This document shows positions 48,985 through 58,800 of a stretch of DNA of 64,000 nt, piece by piece; the stretch's first letter is position 1, and the number at the start of each line of letters is the position of its first letter. The notes under the pieces were generated by a model. The model had not been told where the DNA came from, did no database searches, and worked only from the letters and a program-made list of their open reading frames with translations. Where the stretch lies: positions 62,001-126,000 of the forward strand of contig NZ_JACSCH020000003.1 of the NCBI RefSeq assembly GCF_014451325.2. Direction: 5' to 3'. The stretch is from Streptomyces sp. CB02980. Lineage in GTDB: Bacteria > Actinomycetota > Actinomycetes > Streptomycetales > Streptomycetaceae. The position numbers were made by a program, and so were the translations under genes.

Positions 48985-50187
48985 CTAGTCCCGCAGTGCC
49001 ATCGTCATCGCCTCCACGGCGAGCAGCGGAGCCACGTTCCGGTCGAGGGCCTGGCGGCAGGCCAGGACCGCCTCGATGCGGCGCAGGGTGCGCTCCGGCG
49101 TGGTGTCACGGGCGATTCGCTCGATCGTGTCCCGCACGTCCGTGTTGGCGAGGGCCGTGCGGGAGCGCAGCTGGAGCGCCAGGACGTCGCGGTAGAAGCC
49201 GGTCAGGTCGGTGAGCGCGAGGTCCAGGCTGTCGCGCTGCGTACGCGTTCTGCGCCGCTTCTGCCGCTCCTCCAGCTCCTTCATCGCCCCGGCCGTGCCG
49301 CGCGGCATCCGCCCGCCCTGGGCCGCGCCGAGCGCCGCCTTCAGGTCCTCGGTCTCCTTGACGTCGACCTCCTCGGCGACCTGCTTCGCGTCCTCGGCCG
49401 CCGCGTCCACCAGCTCCTGGGCGGCCTTGAGGCAGCCGCCGATGTCCTCGACCCGCAGCGGCAGTTTGAGGACGACGGACCGGCGCGCGCGGGCCCGCTC
49501 GTCGGTGGCGAGCCGCCGGGCCCGGTCGATGTGCCCCTGGGTGGCACGGGCGGCGGCGTGCGCCACCTCCGGCTCGATGCCGTCCCGCCGTACGAGCACG
49601 TCGGCGACGGCCTCCACGGGCGGGGTGCGCAGGGTCAGGTGCCGGCAGCGGGAACGGATCGTGGGCAGCACGTCCTCCAGGGAGGGCGCGCAGAGCAGCC
49701 AGACCGTGCGCGGGGCGGGTTCCTCGACGGCCTTCAGGAGGACGTTGCCCGCGCCCTCGGTGAGCCGGTCGGCGTCCTCCAGGACGATGACCTGCCAGCG
49801 GCCGCCCGCCGGCGAGAGCTGGGCGCGTCGGACCAGGGCGCGGGTCTCCTTCACACCGATGGAGAGCAGGTCCGTGCGGACGATCTCCACGTCCGCGTGG
49901 GTGCCGACGAGGGTCGTGTGGCAGCCGTCGCAGAAGCCGCAGCCCGGCGCCCCGCCCAGGGCGCGGTCGGGGCTCACGCACTGCAGCGCGGCGGCGAACG
50001 CCCGCGCCGCCGTCGCCCGTCCGGACCCCGGCGGGCCGGTGAAGAGCCAGGCGTGGGTCATCTTCGAGGCCTCGGGGTCGGGCTCTCCGGCGGCATGGGC
50101 GGTCACGAGCGCGTCGGCGTCCCGCGCGGCCGCGGCGAGCTGCTCCTCGACCTTCGCCTGTCCGACCAGGTCGTCCCATACGGCCAT
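48985..50187 (-). CDS. holB: DNA polymerase III delta-prime subunit
   Basis: A 400-residue clamp-loader subunit. The RFC-type nucleotide-binding region has FTGPPGSGRATAARAFAAAL, a Cys cluster typical of delta-prime zinc binding is visible (CVSPDRALGGAPGCGFCDGCHT), and the sensor-like SRCRHLTLRTPP. The C-terminal collar domain is from about residue 200. It forms part of the clamp loader with gamma/tau and delta. ATG 50187 (MAVWDDLVGQ) is natural. In relatives tmk lies next to holB; here a two-component and ABC block is inserted between them. Confidence 0.95.
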   Translation of the reverse strand: MAVWDDLVGQAKVEEQLAAAARDADALVTAHAAGEPDPEASKMTHAWLFTGPPGSGRATAARAFAAALQCVSPDRALGGAPGCGFCDGCHTTLVGTHADVEIVRTDLLSIGVKETRALVRRAQLSPAGGRWQVIVLEDADRLTEGAGNVLLKAVEEPAPRTVWLLCAPSLEDVLPTIRSRCRHLTLRTPPVEAVADVLVRRDGIEPEVAHAAARATQGHIDRARRLATDERARARRSVVLKLPLRVEDIGGCLKAAQELVDAAAEDAKQVAEEVDVKETEDLKAALGAAQGGRMPRGTAGAMKELEERQKRRRTRTQRDSLDLALTDLTGFYRDVLALQLRSRTALANTDVRDTIERIARDTTPERTLRRIEAVLACRQALDRNVAPLLAVEAMTMALRD

Positions 50188-50258
50188 GTCTGCCCCTCCT
50201 CAGGTACGCCCTCCATTGTGGGGCAGTCCTCTGACATCCCCCGCCGCACGACGGGTGG

Positions 50259-50432
50259 TCAGGCCTCCTTGTCGCGGCGGGTCAGCCACAGGCCGACGGC
50301 GGATCCGAGCAGGACCGTGCCGGTGGCGACGCTCGCCGTCACGTGGGCGGCGCCGGTCAGGTCGGCGACGGTGTTGACATAGGCGTTGCCGAGGACGCTC
50401 GCCGTGAGCAGCAGCCAGAACAGGACACGCAT
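50259..50432 (-). CDS. Small hydrophobic protein (57 residues)
   Basis: A 57-codon gene, too short for many gene-finders, reading MRVLFWLLLTASVLGNAYVN... and ending WLTRRDKEA. Two hydrophobic segments (VLFWLLLTASVLGNAYV and ATGTVLLGSAVGLWL) make it a two-span or one-span membrane protein. GGAG stands before the ATG and third positions are GC-rich. It is divergent from the sensor kinase at 50599, and is a candidate accessory of the two-component/ABC module. Confidence 0.7.
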   Translation of the reverse strand: MRVLFWLLLTASVLGNAYVNTVADLTGAAHVTASVATGTVLLGSAVGLWLTRRDKEA

Positions 50433-50598
50433 CGGGATCTCCGTGGTTCGGGGGAGGCGAAGGGGCTCGAAAGGGTGGGGTCCCTACGCATTCGATCTTC
50501 GCCGTCCCGGTGCCCCGGCACAGCGGTGCCCGCCCCCGGACCGATGGTGGTGCCTGCTCCACCGCGCTCCTCGGGTCCGCCCGCATAACCTGGCGGGT

Positions 50599-51858
50599 AT
50601 GCGCGACGCGATCAAGGAATCCGGCCGGGCGTCGCTCCACCTCCTGAGCGGGGCCGCGATCGCGATCCTCTGCTACCTGATGGTCGGCGTCGCCCTCTTC
50701 ACGGCCTTCCTGACCGTCACCGTCATCGGCGCGGGCGTGCTCCCCGAGAGCGTGCTGCTGCTGCGCCGGCTGGCCGGCTGGGAGCGGCGCCGGACCGCCG
50801 CCCGGACCGGAACGCCCGTCCCGGAGGCGTATCTGCCGCTCGAAGGCCCCCTCCCCGCGCGCGTGCGGACCGCCGTCACCGATCCGGGCACGGGGCGGGA
50901 CCTGATCTGGGCGGCCGCGCAGCTGCTGTACGGCATGGGGGTCTGGTTCGCCTCCCTGGTGCTGTGGCCGCCCGCGCTGCTGGTCGACGGCGTGGTGACC
51001 GGGCTCGCGGGGCGGCGGCCGGTGGTCCTGCCGCTGATCGGACGGCTCGCCGACCTGGGGGCCGAGTGGTCGCGCGCGCTGCTCACGCCGACCCCCGCGG
51101 CCGCGCGGGCCGCCGCGCTCGCCGCCCGGGTCGAGGAGCTCACGGCCACCCGCGCGGGCGCGATCGCCGCGCACGGGGCCGAGCTGCGCCGGATCGAACG
51201 CGATCTGCACGACGGCACGCAGGCCCGTCTCGTGGCGCTCTCCATGCGGATCGGCCTGGCCAAGCGGGCGTACGACTCCGATCCCGTGGCCGCGCGGAAG
51301 CTCCTCGACGACGCGCAGACGCAGGCCGAGGAGGCGCTGGCCGAACTGCGGCACGTGGTGCGCGGCATCCACCCGCCGATCCTCACGGACCGGGGCCTGA
51401 CCGGGGCGGTACGTGCCCTCGCCGCGAGCAGCGGCCTGGAGGTGGAGGTGTCCGTGACGGGCCTGGCCGACCACGCCCCCGGCGACCGGCCGGAGAAGCT
51501 CGACGCCCCCCACACCCCCGGCGAACGGCCGGAGCACGTCGACGCCGCCCGCGCGACCGCACCCCGCGCCCCGGCCGCCGTCGAGGCCGCCGCCTACTTC
51601 GTGATCGCCGAGGCCCTCACCAACGCCGCCAAGCACAGCGGCGCCATCCGCGCCTCCGTCGCCCTCACCCGCGAACCGACCGCTCTCCGCGCGCGCGTGG
51701 CGGACGAGGGCCGGGGCGGCGCCGAGGCCGGGGAGAGCGGCGGCTCCGGGCTCGTCGGCATGCGCCGCCGGGTCGCCGCGCTCGACGGCACCGTACGACT
51801 GACCAGCCCCGAAGGGGGCCCGACCGTGATCGAAGTGGAGCTTCCGTGCGTGTGGTGA
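50599..51858 (+). CDS. Sensor histidine kinase (NarL-type, HisKA_3)
   Basis: A 419-residue kinase. The N-terminal half is a putative sensor domain with hydrophobic segments at about residues 15-48 (LHLLSGAAIAILCYLMVGVA onward) and 100-145. The dimerisation/phosphoacceptor region is ELRRIERDLHDGTQARLVALSMRIGLAK, with His204. The ATPase N box is AYFVIAEALTNAAKHSGAI and the G box ESGGSGLVGMRRRVAAL; an insert of about 25 residues follows the segment SSGLEVEVSVTGLADHA. ATG 50599. The next gene overlaps by 13 bases. With the RR and the FtsX-type exporter it resembles peptide-antibiotic-sensing modules. Confidence 0.9.
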   Translation: MRDAIKESGRASLHLLSGAAIAILCYLMVGVALFTAFLTVTVIGAGVLPESVLLLRRLAGWERRRTAARTGTPVPEAYLPLEGPLPARVRTAVTDPGTGRDLIWAAAQLLYGMGVWFASLVLWPPALLVDGVVTGLAGRRPVVLPLIGRLADLGAEWSRALLTPTPAAARAAALAARVEELTATRAGAIAAHGAELRRIERDLHDGTQARLVALSMRIGLAKRAYDSDPVAARKLLDDAQTQAEEALAELRHVVRGIHPPILTDRGLTGAVRALAASSGLEVEVSVTGLADHAPGDRPEKLDAPHTPGERPEHVDAARATAPRAPAAVEAAAYFVIAEALTNAAKHSGAIRASVALTREPTALRARVADEGRGGAEAGESGGSGLVGMRRRVAALDGTVRLTSPEGGPTVIEVELPCVW

Positions 51859-52490
51859 TCGCCGAGGACAACGTCCTCCTGCGGGAGGGTCTCGTGCTGC
51901 TGCTGACCTCGTCCGGCCATGAGGTCGCCGGGGTCGCGGCCACCGGCCCCGAGGTCCTGCCGCTGCTCCTTGAGCACCGCCCGGACGTGGCCGTCCTCGA
52001 CGTACGGATGCCGCCCGGCTTCCGCGACGAGGGGCTGCGGGCGGCGCTCGCGGCCCGCGAGGAGCTGCCGGACCTTCCGGTGCTCGTGCTCTCCCAGTAC
52101 GTGGAGGAGACGTACGCCGCCGAACTCCTGGGCGGCGGCGCGCGGGGCGTCGGCTACCTCCTGAAGGACCGAGTGGGCCGGGTGGACGAGTTCCTGGACG
52201 CCCTGGAACGGGTCGCCGCCGGTGGTACGGCCCTGGACCCGGAGGTCGTCACCGAGCTGCTCTCCCGCCGCCGCGACGACCCGCTGGACTCCCTCACGCC
52301 CCGGGAACGCGAGGTCCTCGAACTGATGGCGCAGGGGCACGACAACGGCACGATCGCCCGCTCGATGGTGGTCACCGAACGGGCCGTGCACAAGCACATC
52401 GGCAATGTCTTCCTGAAGCTCGGCCTGCCGCCGAGCGACAGCGGCGGCCACCGCCGGGTCCTCGCCGTCCTCGCCTACCTCGACGCCTGA
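51846..52490 (+). CDS. LuxR-type response regulator
   Basis: A 214-residue response regulator. The receiver has the acidic pair E7/D8 (VIAEDN), phospho-acceptor Asp52 (VAVLDVRMPPG) and the conserved lysine in GYLLKDRVGR. The LuxR HTH is LTPREREVLELMAQGHDNGTIARSMVVTERAVHKHIGNVFLKLGL. GTG 51846 overlaps the kinase end. The stop is one base from the convergent ABC-permease stop, so no terminator separates the two. Confidence 0.92.
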   Translation: MRVVIAEDNVLLREGLVLLLTSSGHEVAGVAATGPEVLPLLLEHRPDVAVLDVRMPPGFRDEGLRAALAAREELPDLPVLVLSQYVEETYAAELLGGGARGVGYLLKDRVGRVDEFLDALERVAAGGTALDPEVVTELLSRRRDDPLDSLTPREREVLELMAQGHDNGTIARSMVVTERAVHKHIGNVFLKLGLPPSDSGGHRRVLAVLAYLDA

Positions 52491-52491
52491 G

Positions 52492-54912
52492 TCAGGCCCG
52501 CTGTCGCCGCGAGGGCAGGAACACACCCGCCACCACCGTGACCACCACCGTGCCGGCGATCAGTGCCGCCTGCTCGGGCGGCAGGTACGGCAGCCCGCCC
52601 GTGAGCGACCAGGCGAAGGCGGTCAGCGGCAGCGCGGCCACCACGACGCCGACGAGCAGGCCCGTGGCGGTCAGGAACCCCGCCTCCAGGCCGAGCATCC
52701 GGCGCAGCTGACCGGCCGACGCGCCCACCTGGCCGAGGAGGTGGAGTTCGCCGCGTCGTCCCGCGCCGATGAGGGTGAGGGTGCTGAGGACGGAGAGGAG
52801 CGTGAGGCCGCCGATCGCGGAGACGATCACGGCCGAGACGATGCCGTTGAGTTCGGCGCCCGGCGGACTCACCTGCTCGGGCACCGCGGAGGAACCCGCG
52901 GCCGCCTTCGCCGTGGACGCCAGTACGCGCGCGGGGTGCGGATCGCTCATGTGCGGGGCCAGTTCGGCCTTCGGAAGCAGGAACTCGCCGAGCGCGAGCG
53001 AGCGTTCGTAGACCGCCACCACCCGAAGCCTCTTCGGTGTGCCGTCCCCGAGCCGCAGTTCCACCGTCGAACCGGGACGCACGTCCAGCGAGTCGGCCAT
53101 GTCCGAGCCGACCGCGACCGTGCCCGTACGGGCGAGTCCGGCCAGGTCACCCGCGACGACCCCGGGGTCGAGCGTGCCCGCCAGGCCCGCCGCGTCCACG
53201 CCGAGCACCGGAAGCCGGTCGAGGCGCGGCGCACCGGCCTCCGTGCGGGCCAGGACGACCGTCGAGCGCAGGACGTCCGTGGCCGCGTCGACCCCCGGCA
53301 GCCGCCTCACCCGCTCCGCCGTCGTGCCGCTGAGCGCGAGGTCCGCGGTCGTCGCCACCCGCGCCTGCTCGTCGGCGGCCCGCCCCATCGTCGTGCCCGC
53401 GGAAAGCTGCACGAGCGCGAAGGCGGTGACGAGGACGACCGGTACGAGCGCCGCCCCGAGGCGCCGCGAGTGGGCGCTCGCACCGGCGGCGGTCAGCCGT
53501 CCGGGCGCGCCGCCGAGCCGGCGGAAGGGCAGGTCCAGGACTTTCATCGCGGCACCGGCGATCCAGGGGCCGAGCACCGCGCACCCGGCGACCAGCGTCA
53601 CCGTGGCCGCCCCGGCGGCGGCGCCGGCGGCCTCGCCGCCCTGGGCCGTGGCGGTGACGGCCGACGCCACGCCCAGCAGGATCAGCGCGATCCCGACGAC
53701 CCGCCGCACGCCGCCCTTCCCCGGGCGCCCGGGCTGCCGGGCGGCGAAGAGGACGACGAGCCGGGTGATCCCCACGACCACGGCGGCGATCACGAGGGAG
53801 GCGGCGAACAGCCAGGGCGGGGAGGGGAGTTCGAGACCCTCGGGGACGACGCCGGTACGGGCCCGCAGCGCCGACCACAGCCCGAGGAACACCGGCACCG
53901 CCGCGACCGCGCCGCACAGCGCCGCGAGCCCCGCCACCCGGGTCACCTCCCGGCCGGCCGCCGCCCGGACCTGACGGGCCGTCGCGCCGACCGAGAGCAG
54001 CAACTCCCGCTCACCGGTCCGCTGCTGGAGCGCCTGCGCGACGAGCGAGGCGAGCACGAGTACGGCGACGAGGACGACGGTCCCCGAGACGGCCGCGAGG
54101 AGCTGGAGGAGCTCCATCCGCGCGGGCGCCGCGGCGAGGTGCTCGGGACCGCCCCGGCCGTCGCCCGTGAGCGCCCGGAGCGGCTGCCCCGAAGCGGTGT
54201 CCTTGAGTCCGGCCTCGTCCAGGGCCGCCCGCACGCGCGCGTGGAGGGTGTCCACGGGTACGCCGGGTTCGGCGATCACGCCGACGGCGTCGACCGAGCC
54301 TGGGTGCCCGGCGAGCCTCCGCGCCTCGGCCGCCGTGACGTACAGCGCGGCGGGCCCGTCGGCGAGGCCGACGACCCTCCGCCCGGCGACGGTGTCCCCG
54401 ACCCGCGCCCCGGCACCGGAGCCCATGACGGCCTCTCCGGCGCCGCGCGGCGCGCGCCCGTCGACCAGCCGGTACGGGGCCAGCCGAGCCGCCTCCCAGG
54501 ACCGCCCGGTGTACGCCTTCGGGTCCGCGGGACCGCCCGCGCCCGGCTCCCGTACGACGAAGGTGTGGTCCGGCACCGCGGCCCGGACCCCCGGGACCGC
54601 CCGCACCACGTCGACGGTCGCGCTCGGGATCCGTACCCGCTCGGTCAGACCGGCCGACGCTGTCTGCGTCTCGCTCCCCCACGGCTTCGTCGTCCAGCGG
54701 ACCTCCTGGTCACCGGCGACGACGACGGACGCGGCGGCGTACCGCTCCACGCGCGCGTGGCCGAGACCCGCCGAGCCGGCGGCGAGGGCCAGGGCGCCGA
54801 GCAGCACGGAGGTGACGGCGACGGCGGCGAACACGGCCGTCCACGCCTTCCGGTGCGCTCGCAGGGAGCGGGCGGCGAGCAGCCGGACCGCGGGGTTCCC
54901 GAGCGGCTTCAC
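52492..54912 (-). CDS. FtsX-like ABC permease
   Basis: An 806-residue permease with a duplicated FtsX layout: helix near residues 23-45, then a block at about 265-380 (LLQLLAAVSGTVVLVAVLVLASLVAQALQQRTGERELLLSVGATARQVR) and a second at the C-terminus (IGGLTLLSVLSTLTLIGAGRRGELHLLGQVGASAGQLRRML). Extracytoplasmic regions lie between. GTG 54912 ([12 protein letters not shown]) overlaps the ATPase stop by four bases. Such Streptomyces exporters (BceAB-like) often pair with two-component systems and move peptide antibiotics; the convergent kinase/regulator here is a likely partner. Confidence 0.88.
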   Translation of the reverse strand: MKPLGNPAVRLLAARSLRAHRKAWTAVFAAVAVTSVLLGALALAAGSAGLGHARVERYAAASVVVAGDQEVRWTTKPWGSETQTASAGLTERVRIPSATVDVVRAVPGVRAAVPDHTFVVREPGAGGPADPKAYTGRSWEAARLAPYRLVDGRAPRGAGEAVMGSGAGARVGDTVAGRRVVGLADGPAALYVTAAEARRLAGHPGSVDAVGVIAEPGVPVDTLHARVRAALDEAGLKDTASGQPLRALTGDGRGGPEHLAAAPARMELLQLLAAVSGTVVLVAVLVLASLVAQALQQRTGERELLLSVGATARQVRAAAGREVTRVAGLAALCGAVAAVPVFLGLWSALRARTGVVPEGLELPSPPWLFAASLVIAAVVVGITRLVVLFAARQPGRPGKGGVRRVVGIALILLGVASAVTATAQGGEAAGAAAGAATVTLVAGCAVLGPWIAGAAMKVLDLPFRRLGGAPGRLTAAGASAHSRRLGAALVPVVLVTAFALVQLSAGTTMGRAADEQARVATTADLALSGTTAERVRRLPGVDAATDVLRSTVVLARTEAGAPRLDRLPVLGVDAAGLAGTLDPGVVAGDLAGLARTGTVAVGSDMADSLDVRPGSTVELRLGDGTPKRLRVVAVYERSLALGEFLLPKAELAPHMSDPHPARVLASTAKAAAGSSAVPEQVSPPGAELNGIVSAVIVSAIGGLTLLSVLSTLTLIGAGRRGELHLLGQVGASAGQLRRMLGLEAGFLTATGLLVGVVVAALPLTAFAWSLTGGLPYLPPEQAALIAGTVVVTVVAGVFLPSRRQRA

Positions 54913-55784
54913 CCGGCCACCGCCATCCGCCGGAACGGGTGGCTGGCGTGTGCGCCCGCCGTCGAGTACGCGCCCGCCGGGTGAGCACCCGTCGAGGGCC
55001 CGCCCGCCGCGTGCGCGCCCGGAAGGTGCGCGCCCAGCATCTCCCGTACCCCCGGCTCGTCCGGACGGTCGAGGCGCCCGGCGAGCCTGCCCCGGTCGAG
55101 GAACACGGCCTCGTCCGTCCAGGCGGCCGCCACCGGGTCGTGGGTGACGAGGACGACGGTGGTCCCCCGCTCGTCGACCGCGCGCCGCAGCAGGGCGAGG
55201 ACGCCGGCCGCCGTGACCGGGTCGAGGGCGGCGGTCGGCTCGTCGGCGAAGACGACCTCGGGTTCGTTGACCAGGGCGCGGGCGATGGCCACCCGCTGGC
55301 GCTGGCCGCCGGACAGGTTCTCCGGCCTGTCCCCGGCCCGGTCCGCGAGGCCGACGGCCGCGAGACCGGCAAGGGCGCGGGCGTCGAGCTCCCGGCCCTC
55401 CCGGGCTCCGGCGAGGAGCAGCGGCAGGGTGACGTTCTCCCGCACGTCGAGGGCGGAGACGAGGTTCAGCGACTGGAAGACGAAGCCGATCCGGTCGCGG
55501 CGGAGCCGGGTGAGACCGGCCGCCTTCAGCGTGGCGAGGTCCGTGCCCCCGATCCGTACCGTTCCGGTCGTCGGCCGTTCGAGTCCCGCGGCGCACCGCA
55601 GCAGGGTGGACTTGCCGGAACCCGAGGGGCCCATCACGGCCACGAACCGGCCGCGCGGCACGGTCAGACTCACCCCGTCGAGCGCGGGGGCCCCGCGCCC
55701 GTGCGTCCGGCCCACCCCGTCGAGGGCGAGGGCCGCATCCAGGGCGCGGGCGGCACCGCTCTCCGTCACTGCAGTCGTCGTCAT
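54909..55784 (-). CDS. ABC transporter ATPase (MacB/LolD type)
   Basis: A 291-residue ATPase. Walker A is [12 protein letters not shown], signature [17 protein letters not shown], Walker [13 protein letters not shown], switch VTHDP, with the Q-loop [13 protein letters not shown]. The tail is Ala/His/Gly-rich ([17 protein letters not shown]). ATG 55784 ([14 protein letters not shown]) has no good ribosome site; a TAGCGT box lies seven bases upstream, so the mRNA may be leaderless. A perfect 28-bp palindrome at 55838 lies further upstream. Coupled to the FtsX gene. Confidence 0.9.
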   Translation of the reverse strand: MTTTAVTESGAARALDAALALDGVGRTHGRGAPALDGVSLTVPRGRFVAVMGPSGSGKSTLLRCAAGLERPTTGTVRIGGTDLATLKAAGLTRLRRDRIGFVFQSLNLVSALDVRENVTLPLLLAGAREGRELDARALAGLAAVGLADRAGDRPENLSGGQRQRVAIARALVNEPEVVFADEPTAALDPVTAAGVLALLRRAVDERGTTVVLVTHDPVAAAWTDEAVFLDRGRLAGRLDRPDEPGVREMLGAHLPGAHAAGGPSTGAHPAGAYSTAGAHASHPFRRMAVAG

Positions 55785-55837
55785 GCCGACAACGCTAGAA
55801 AAGTGCAGGTCAGCGCGGTATGGGGCTGGCTTCCCGG

Positions 55838-55865
55838 TTGGGGGTGGAGCTAGCTCCACCCCCAA
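55838..55865. terminator. Perfect 28-bp palindrome between tmk and the ABC operon
   Basis: TTGGGGGTGGAGCT followed by its exact complement, with no loop. It sits 18 bases past the tmk stop, so it should act as terminator, and 54 bases before the ABC ATPase start, where it could also be an operator. It shares GGGGGTGGAG/CTCCACCCCC with the palindrome after topA. Confidence 0.78.
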
Positions 55866-55882
55866 GCAGGGGGGGGAGAGGA

Positions 55883-58800
55883 TCAGCGGCGGCGCCGCGG
55901 GCCCTCGTCCTCGTCGTCGTGCGGGCCGAACAGCTCGTCCGCGAGCGTCGGCAGATCGTCGAGCGGGGTCTCCTCCGCCCAGTCGGAGCGGCGGCGGGGC
56001 CGGCCGTTCTCGTCGAGCTGGGGCAGCTCGCGGGTCCGGTCGTTCTCCCCCTGCGGCTGCTGCCGGGCGGGCCCGGCGTCCCGGAAGATGCCCTGCGGCA
56101 CCCGGTCGACCGGGTCGGACGCCGGGATGTCCCGGACGGAAGGCAGCACGGCGGTCGACTCGGTGTCCCGTACGGGAGGCAGGACGGCGGTCTCATCGGC
56201 GGCGCGCTCCTCGCCGATCCGGGGCAGGACGCTCGTCTCCGCCTCCGGCTTCGTGATCCTCACGATCGGTGTGGCGACGGTGACCTCTTCGGGCGAGACG
56301 GTCGGCGCGGCCGGCTCGGCGGCCGGCTTCGCTTCCCGCGCACCGGCGGACGTTCCGGCCCGCGCCCCGCCCGACGTCCGCGCCTGCGTCGTGCTCGGCT
56401 TCGCGATCCGCGGATCCGGCTTCACGATCGGGGTCGCCTGGGTGACCTCGTTGGCCGAGAGCTCGACGGCCGCGGCCTCGGCGGCACGCGCGGCCCGCTC
56501 GGCGGCGGCGTTCGCCTCCGCCTCGGCCCTCTCCCGCGCGGCCTTCGCGTCGGCGGCGGCCTTCGCCTCCGCCGCCGCCTTCTTCTCGGCGGCGGCCCGT
56601 TCGGCGGTGGCCTTGGCCGCCTCCGCACGGAGGGCGGCGGCGGCTTCCGCGGCGGCACGCTCGGCCGCGGCGCGCTCCGCCGCGGCCTTGGCCACCGCCT
56701 CGGCCGCGGTCTTCTCGGCGGCAGCCTTCGCCGCGGCCTCCTCCGCCGCCTTCGCGGCAGCCGCGGCCTCGGCCATCCGGCGGGCCTCCTCGGCGCGGAG
56801 CAGGGCCTCCTCCGCCTTGCGCTGCTTCTCCAGGCGGCGTTCCTCCGCCTCGGCCCGCAGCCGGGCCTCCTCCTCGGCCTCCTTGCGGAGCCGCTCCTCT
56901 TCCTCCTTGCGGGCCTTCTCCTCGGCCGCGAGGCGCCTGCGCTCCTCCTCGGCCGCGAGGCGGGCCTCCTCGGCCTTGCGCCGGGCCTCCTCCGCCTGAC
57001 GCTCGGCCTCCAGGCGGCGCGCCTCTTCCTCCTCGCGCCGCTTGCGCTCCTCCTCCTCGGCGCGGAGCTTGGCGAGCTGCTCCTGGCGCTCGCGCTCCAG
57101 TCGCTCCTCCTCGGCCTTGCGGGCGGCTTCCTCCTCGGCGCGGCGGCGCGCCTCCTCCTCGGCCTTCCGGCGGGCCTCCTCGACGGCCTTCACCTCGGCC
57201 TCGGAGAGCGGCAGCATCCGGTCGAGCCGGTGGCGTACGACGGTGGTGACGGCCTCGGGCTCCTGCCCGGCGTCGACGACGAGGTAGCGGCTGGGGTCGG
57301 CGGCCGCGAGGGCGAGGAATCCGGCCCGTACGCGCGCGTGGAACTCCGGCGGCTCGGACTCCAGGCGGTCGGGCGCCTCGGTGAACCGTTCCCTCGCGGT
57401 CTCCGGGGAGACGTCGAGGACCACGGTCAGGTGCGGGACGAGCCCGTCGGTCGCCCAGCGCGAGATACGGGCGATCTCGGTCGGGGAGAGGTCGCGGCCC
57501 GCGCCCTGGTAGGCGACGGACGAGTCGATGTACCGGTCGGAGAGGACGATCGCGCCCCGCTCCAGAGCCGGCCGGACCAGGGAGTCGACGTGCTCGGCGC
57601 GGTCGGCCGCGTACAGCAGGGCCTCGGCGCGGTTCGAGAGCCCGGCCGACGACACGTCGAGGAGGATCGAGCGGAGGCGCTTGCCGATCGGGGTGGCGCC
57701 GGGCTCGCGGGTGACGACGACCTCGTGGCCCTTGGCCCGGATCCACTCGGCGAGCGCCTGGACCTGGGTGGACTTGCCGGCGCCGTCGCCGCCCTCCAGG
57801 GCGATGAAGAAGCCGGTAGGGGAGGGCGCCTGCACCGGGTCGGAGCCGCGCAGCGCGTCGCGCAGGTCGCGGCGGAGCGGGACGCCCGCCCGGTCGTCGG
57901 TCTTCGCGAGGACGAGCGCGGCGACCGGCAGCAGCAGGGCGCCGATCAGGGCGAGCGTGAAGGCGGCGCCGCCGTGCTCGAAGAGGAAGGTCCCCGAGTC
58001 GGAGGCGAGCCGGTGCGGTCCGATCGCGGCCGCGAGCAGCGGCGCGGCGAGCGCGCCGATCGCCATGCCGACGCGGGCGGTGGCCTGGAGGTGCTCGGTG
58101 GTGCGGGCCCTGCGGGGCTCCTCGGTCTCCTGGTCGACGAGGGTGTGCCCGATGTTCGCGGCGACTCCGGCGGCGTATCCGGCGAGGACGGAGAGGAGCA
58201 GCACGGTCGCCGTGTCCGGCACCAGGCCCATCGCGATCAGCGCGACCCCGGTGACGGCGGTCGCGAGCGCGAGCAGCCGGCGCCGGGACAGGACGGGCAG
58301 GACCGAACGGGCGGTGCGGATGCCGACGGCGGTGGCGCCGCTGAGGGCGAGGACGAGCAGCGCGTACGTGACGGGCCCGCCGCCCAGGTCGTAGGCGTGG
58401 AGTACGGCGACGGACGCGGCCGCGGCGATGGCTCCGGCGACGGTGGCGCAGGTCAGGACGAGCAGCGAGAGGGCTCCGGTACGGCCCTTCTCGACGCTCC
58501 CCTCGGCGCCCTTGTCGGCGCCCTTCTCGGTCGGCCGGCGCAGCCCCTCCAGGGGCGAGCGGGGCCGGGGGGTGTCCCCGCCGGGCAGCGCCATCGCGTA
58601 CAGGACGGTGACGGAGGCGGCGAACAGACCGGCGGCGACGTACGAGCCGAGGGCGGCCTGGTGCAGTGAGAACCAGTCGATTCCGGCGCCGAGCAGGTTG
58701 CCGATCAGGGTGGCGACGAGCAGGACGGCGGCCGCGGCGGGGACGGCGAGGAAGGCGGTGCGCTGGGAGAGCCGGCGCAGCGAACCGAGGTGGTCGGGCA

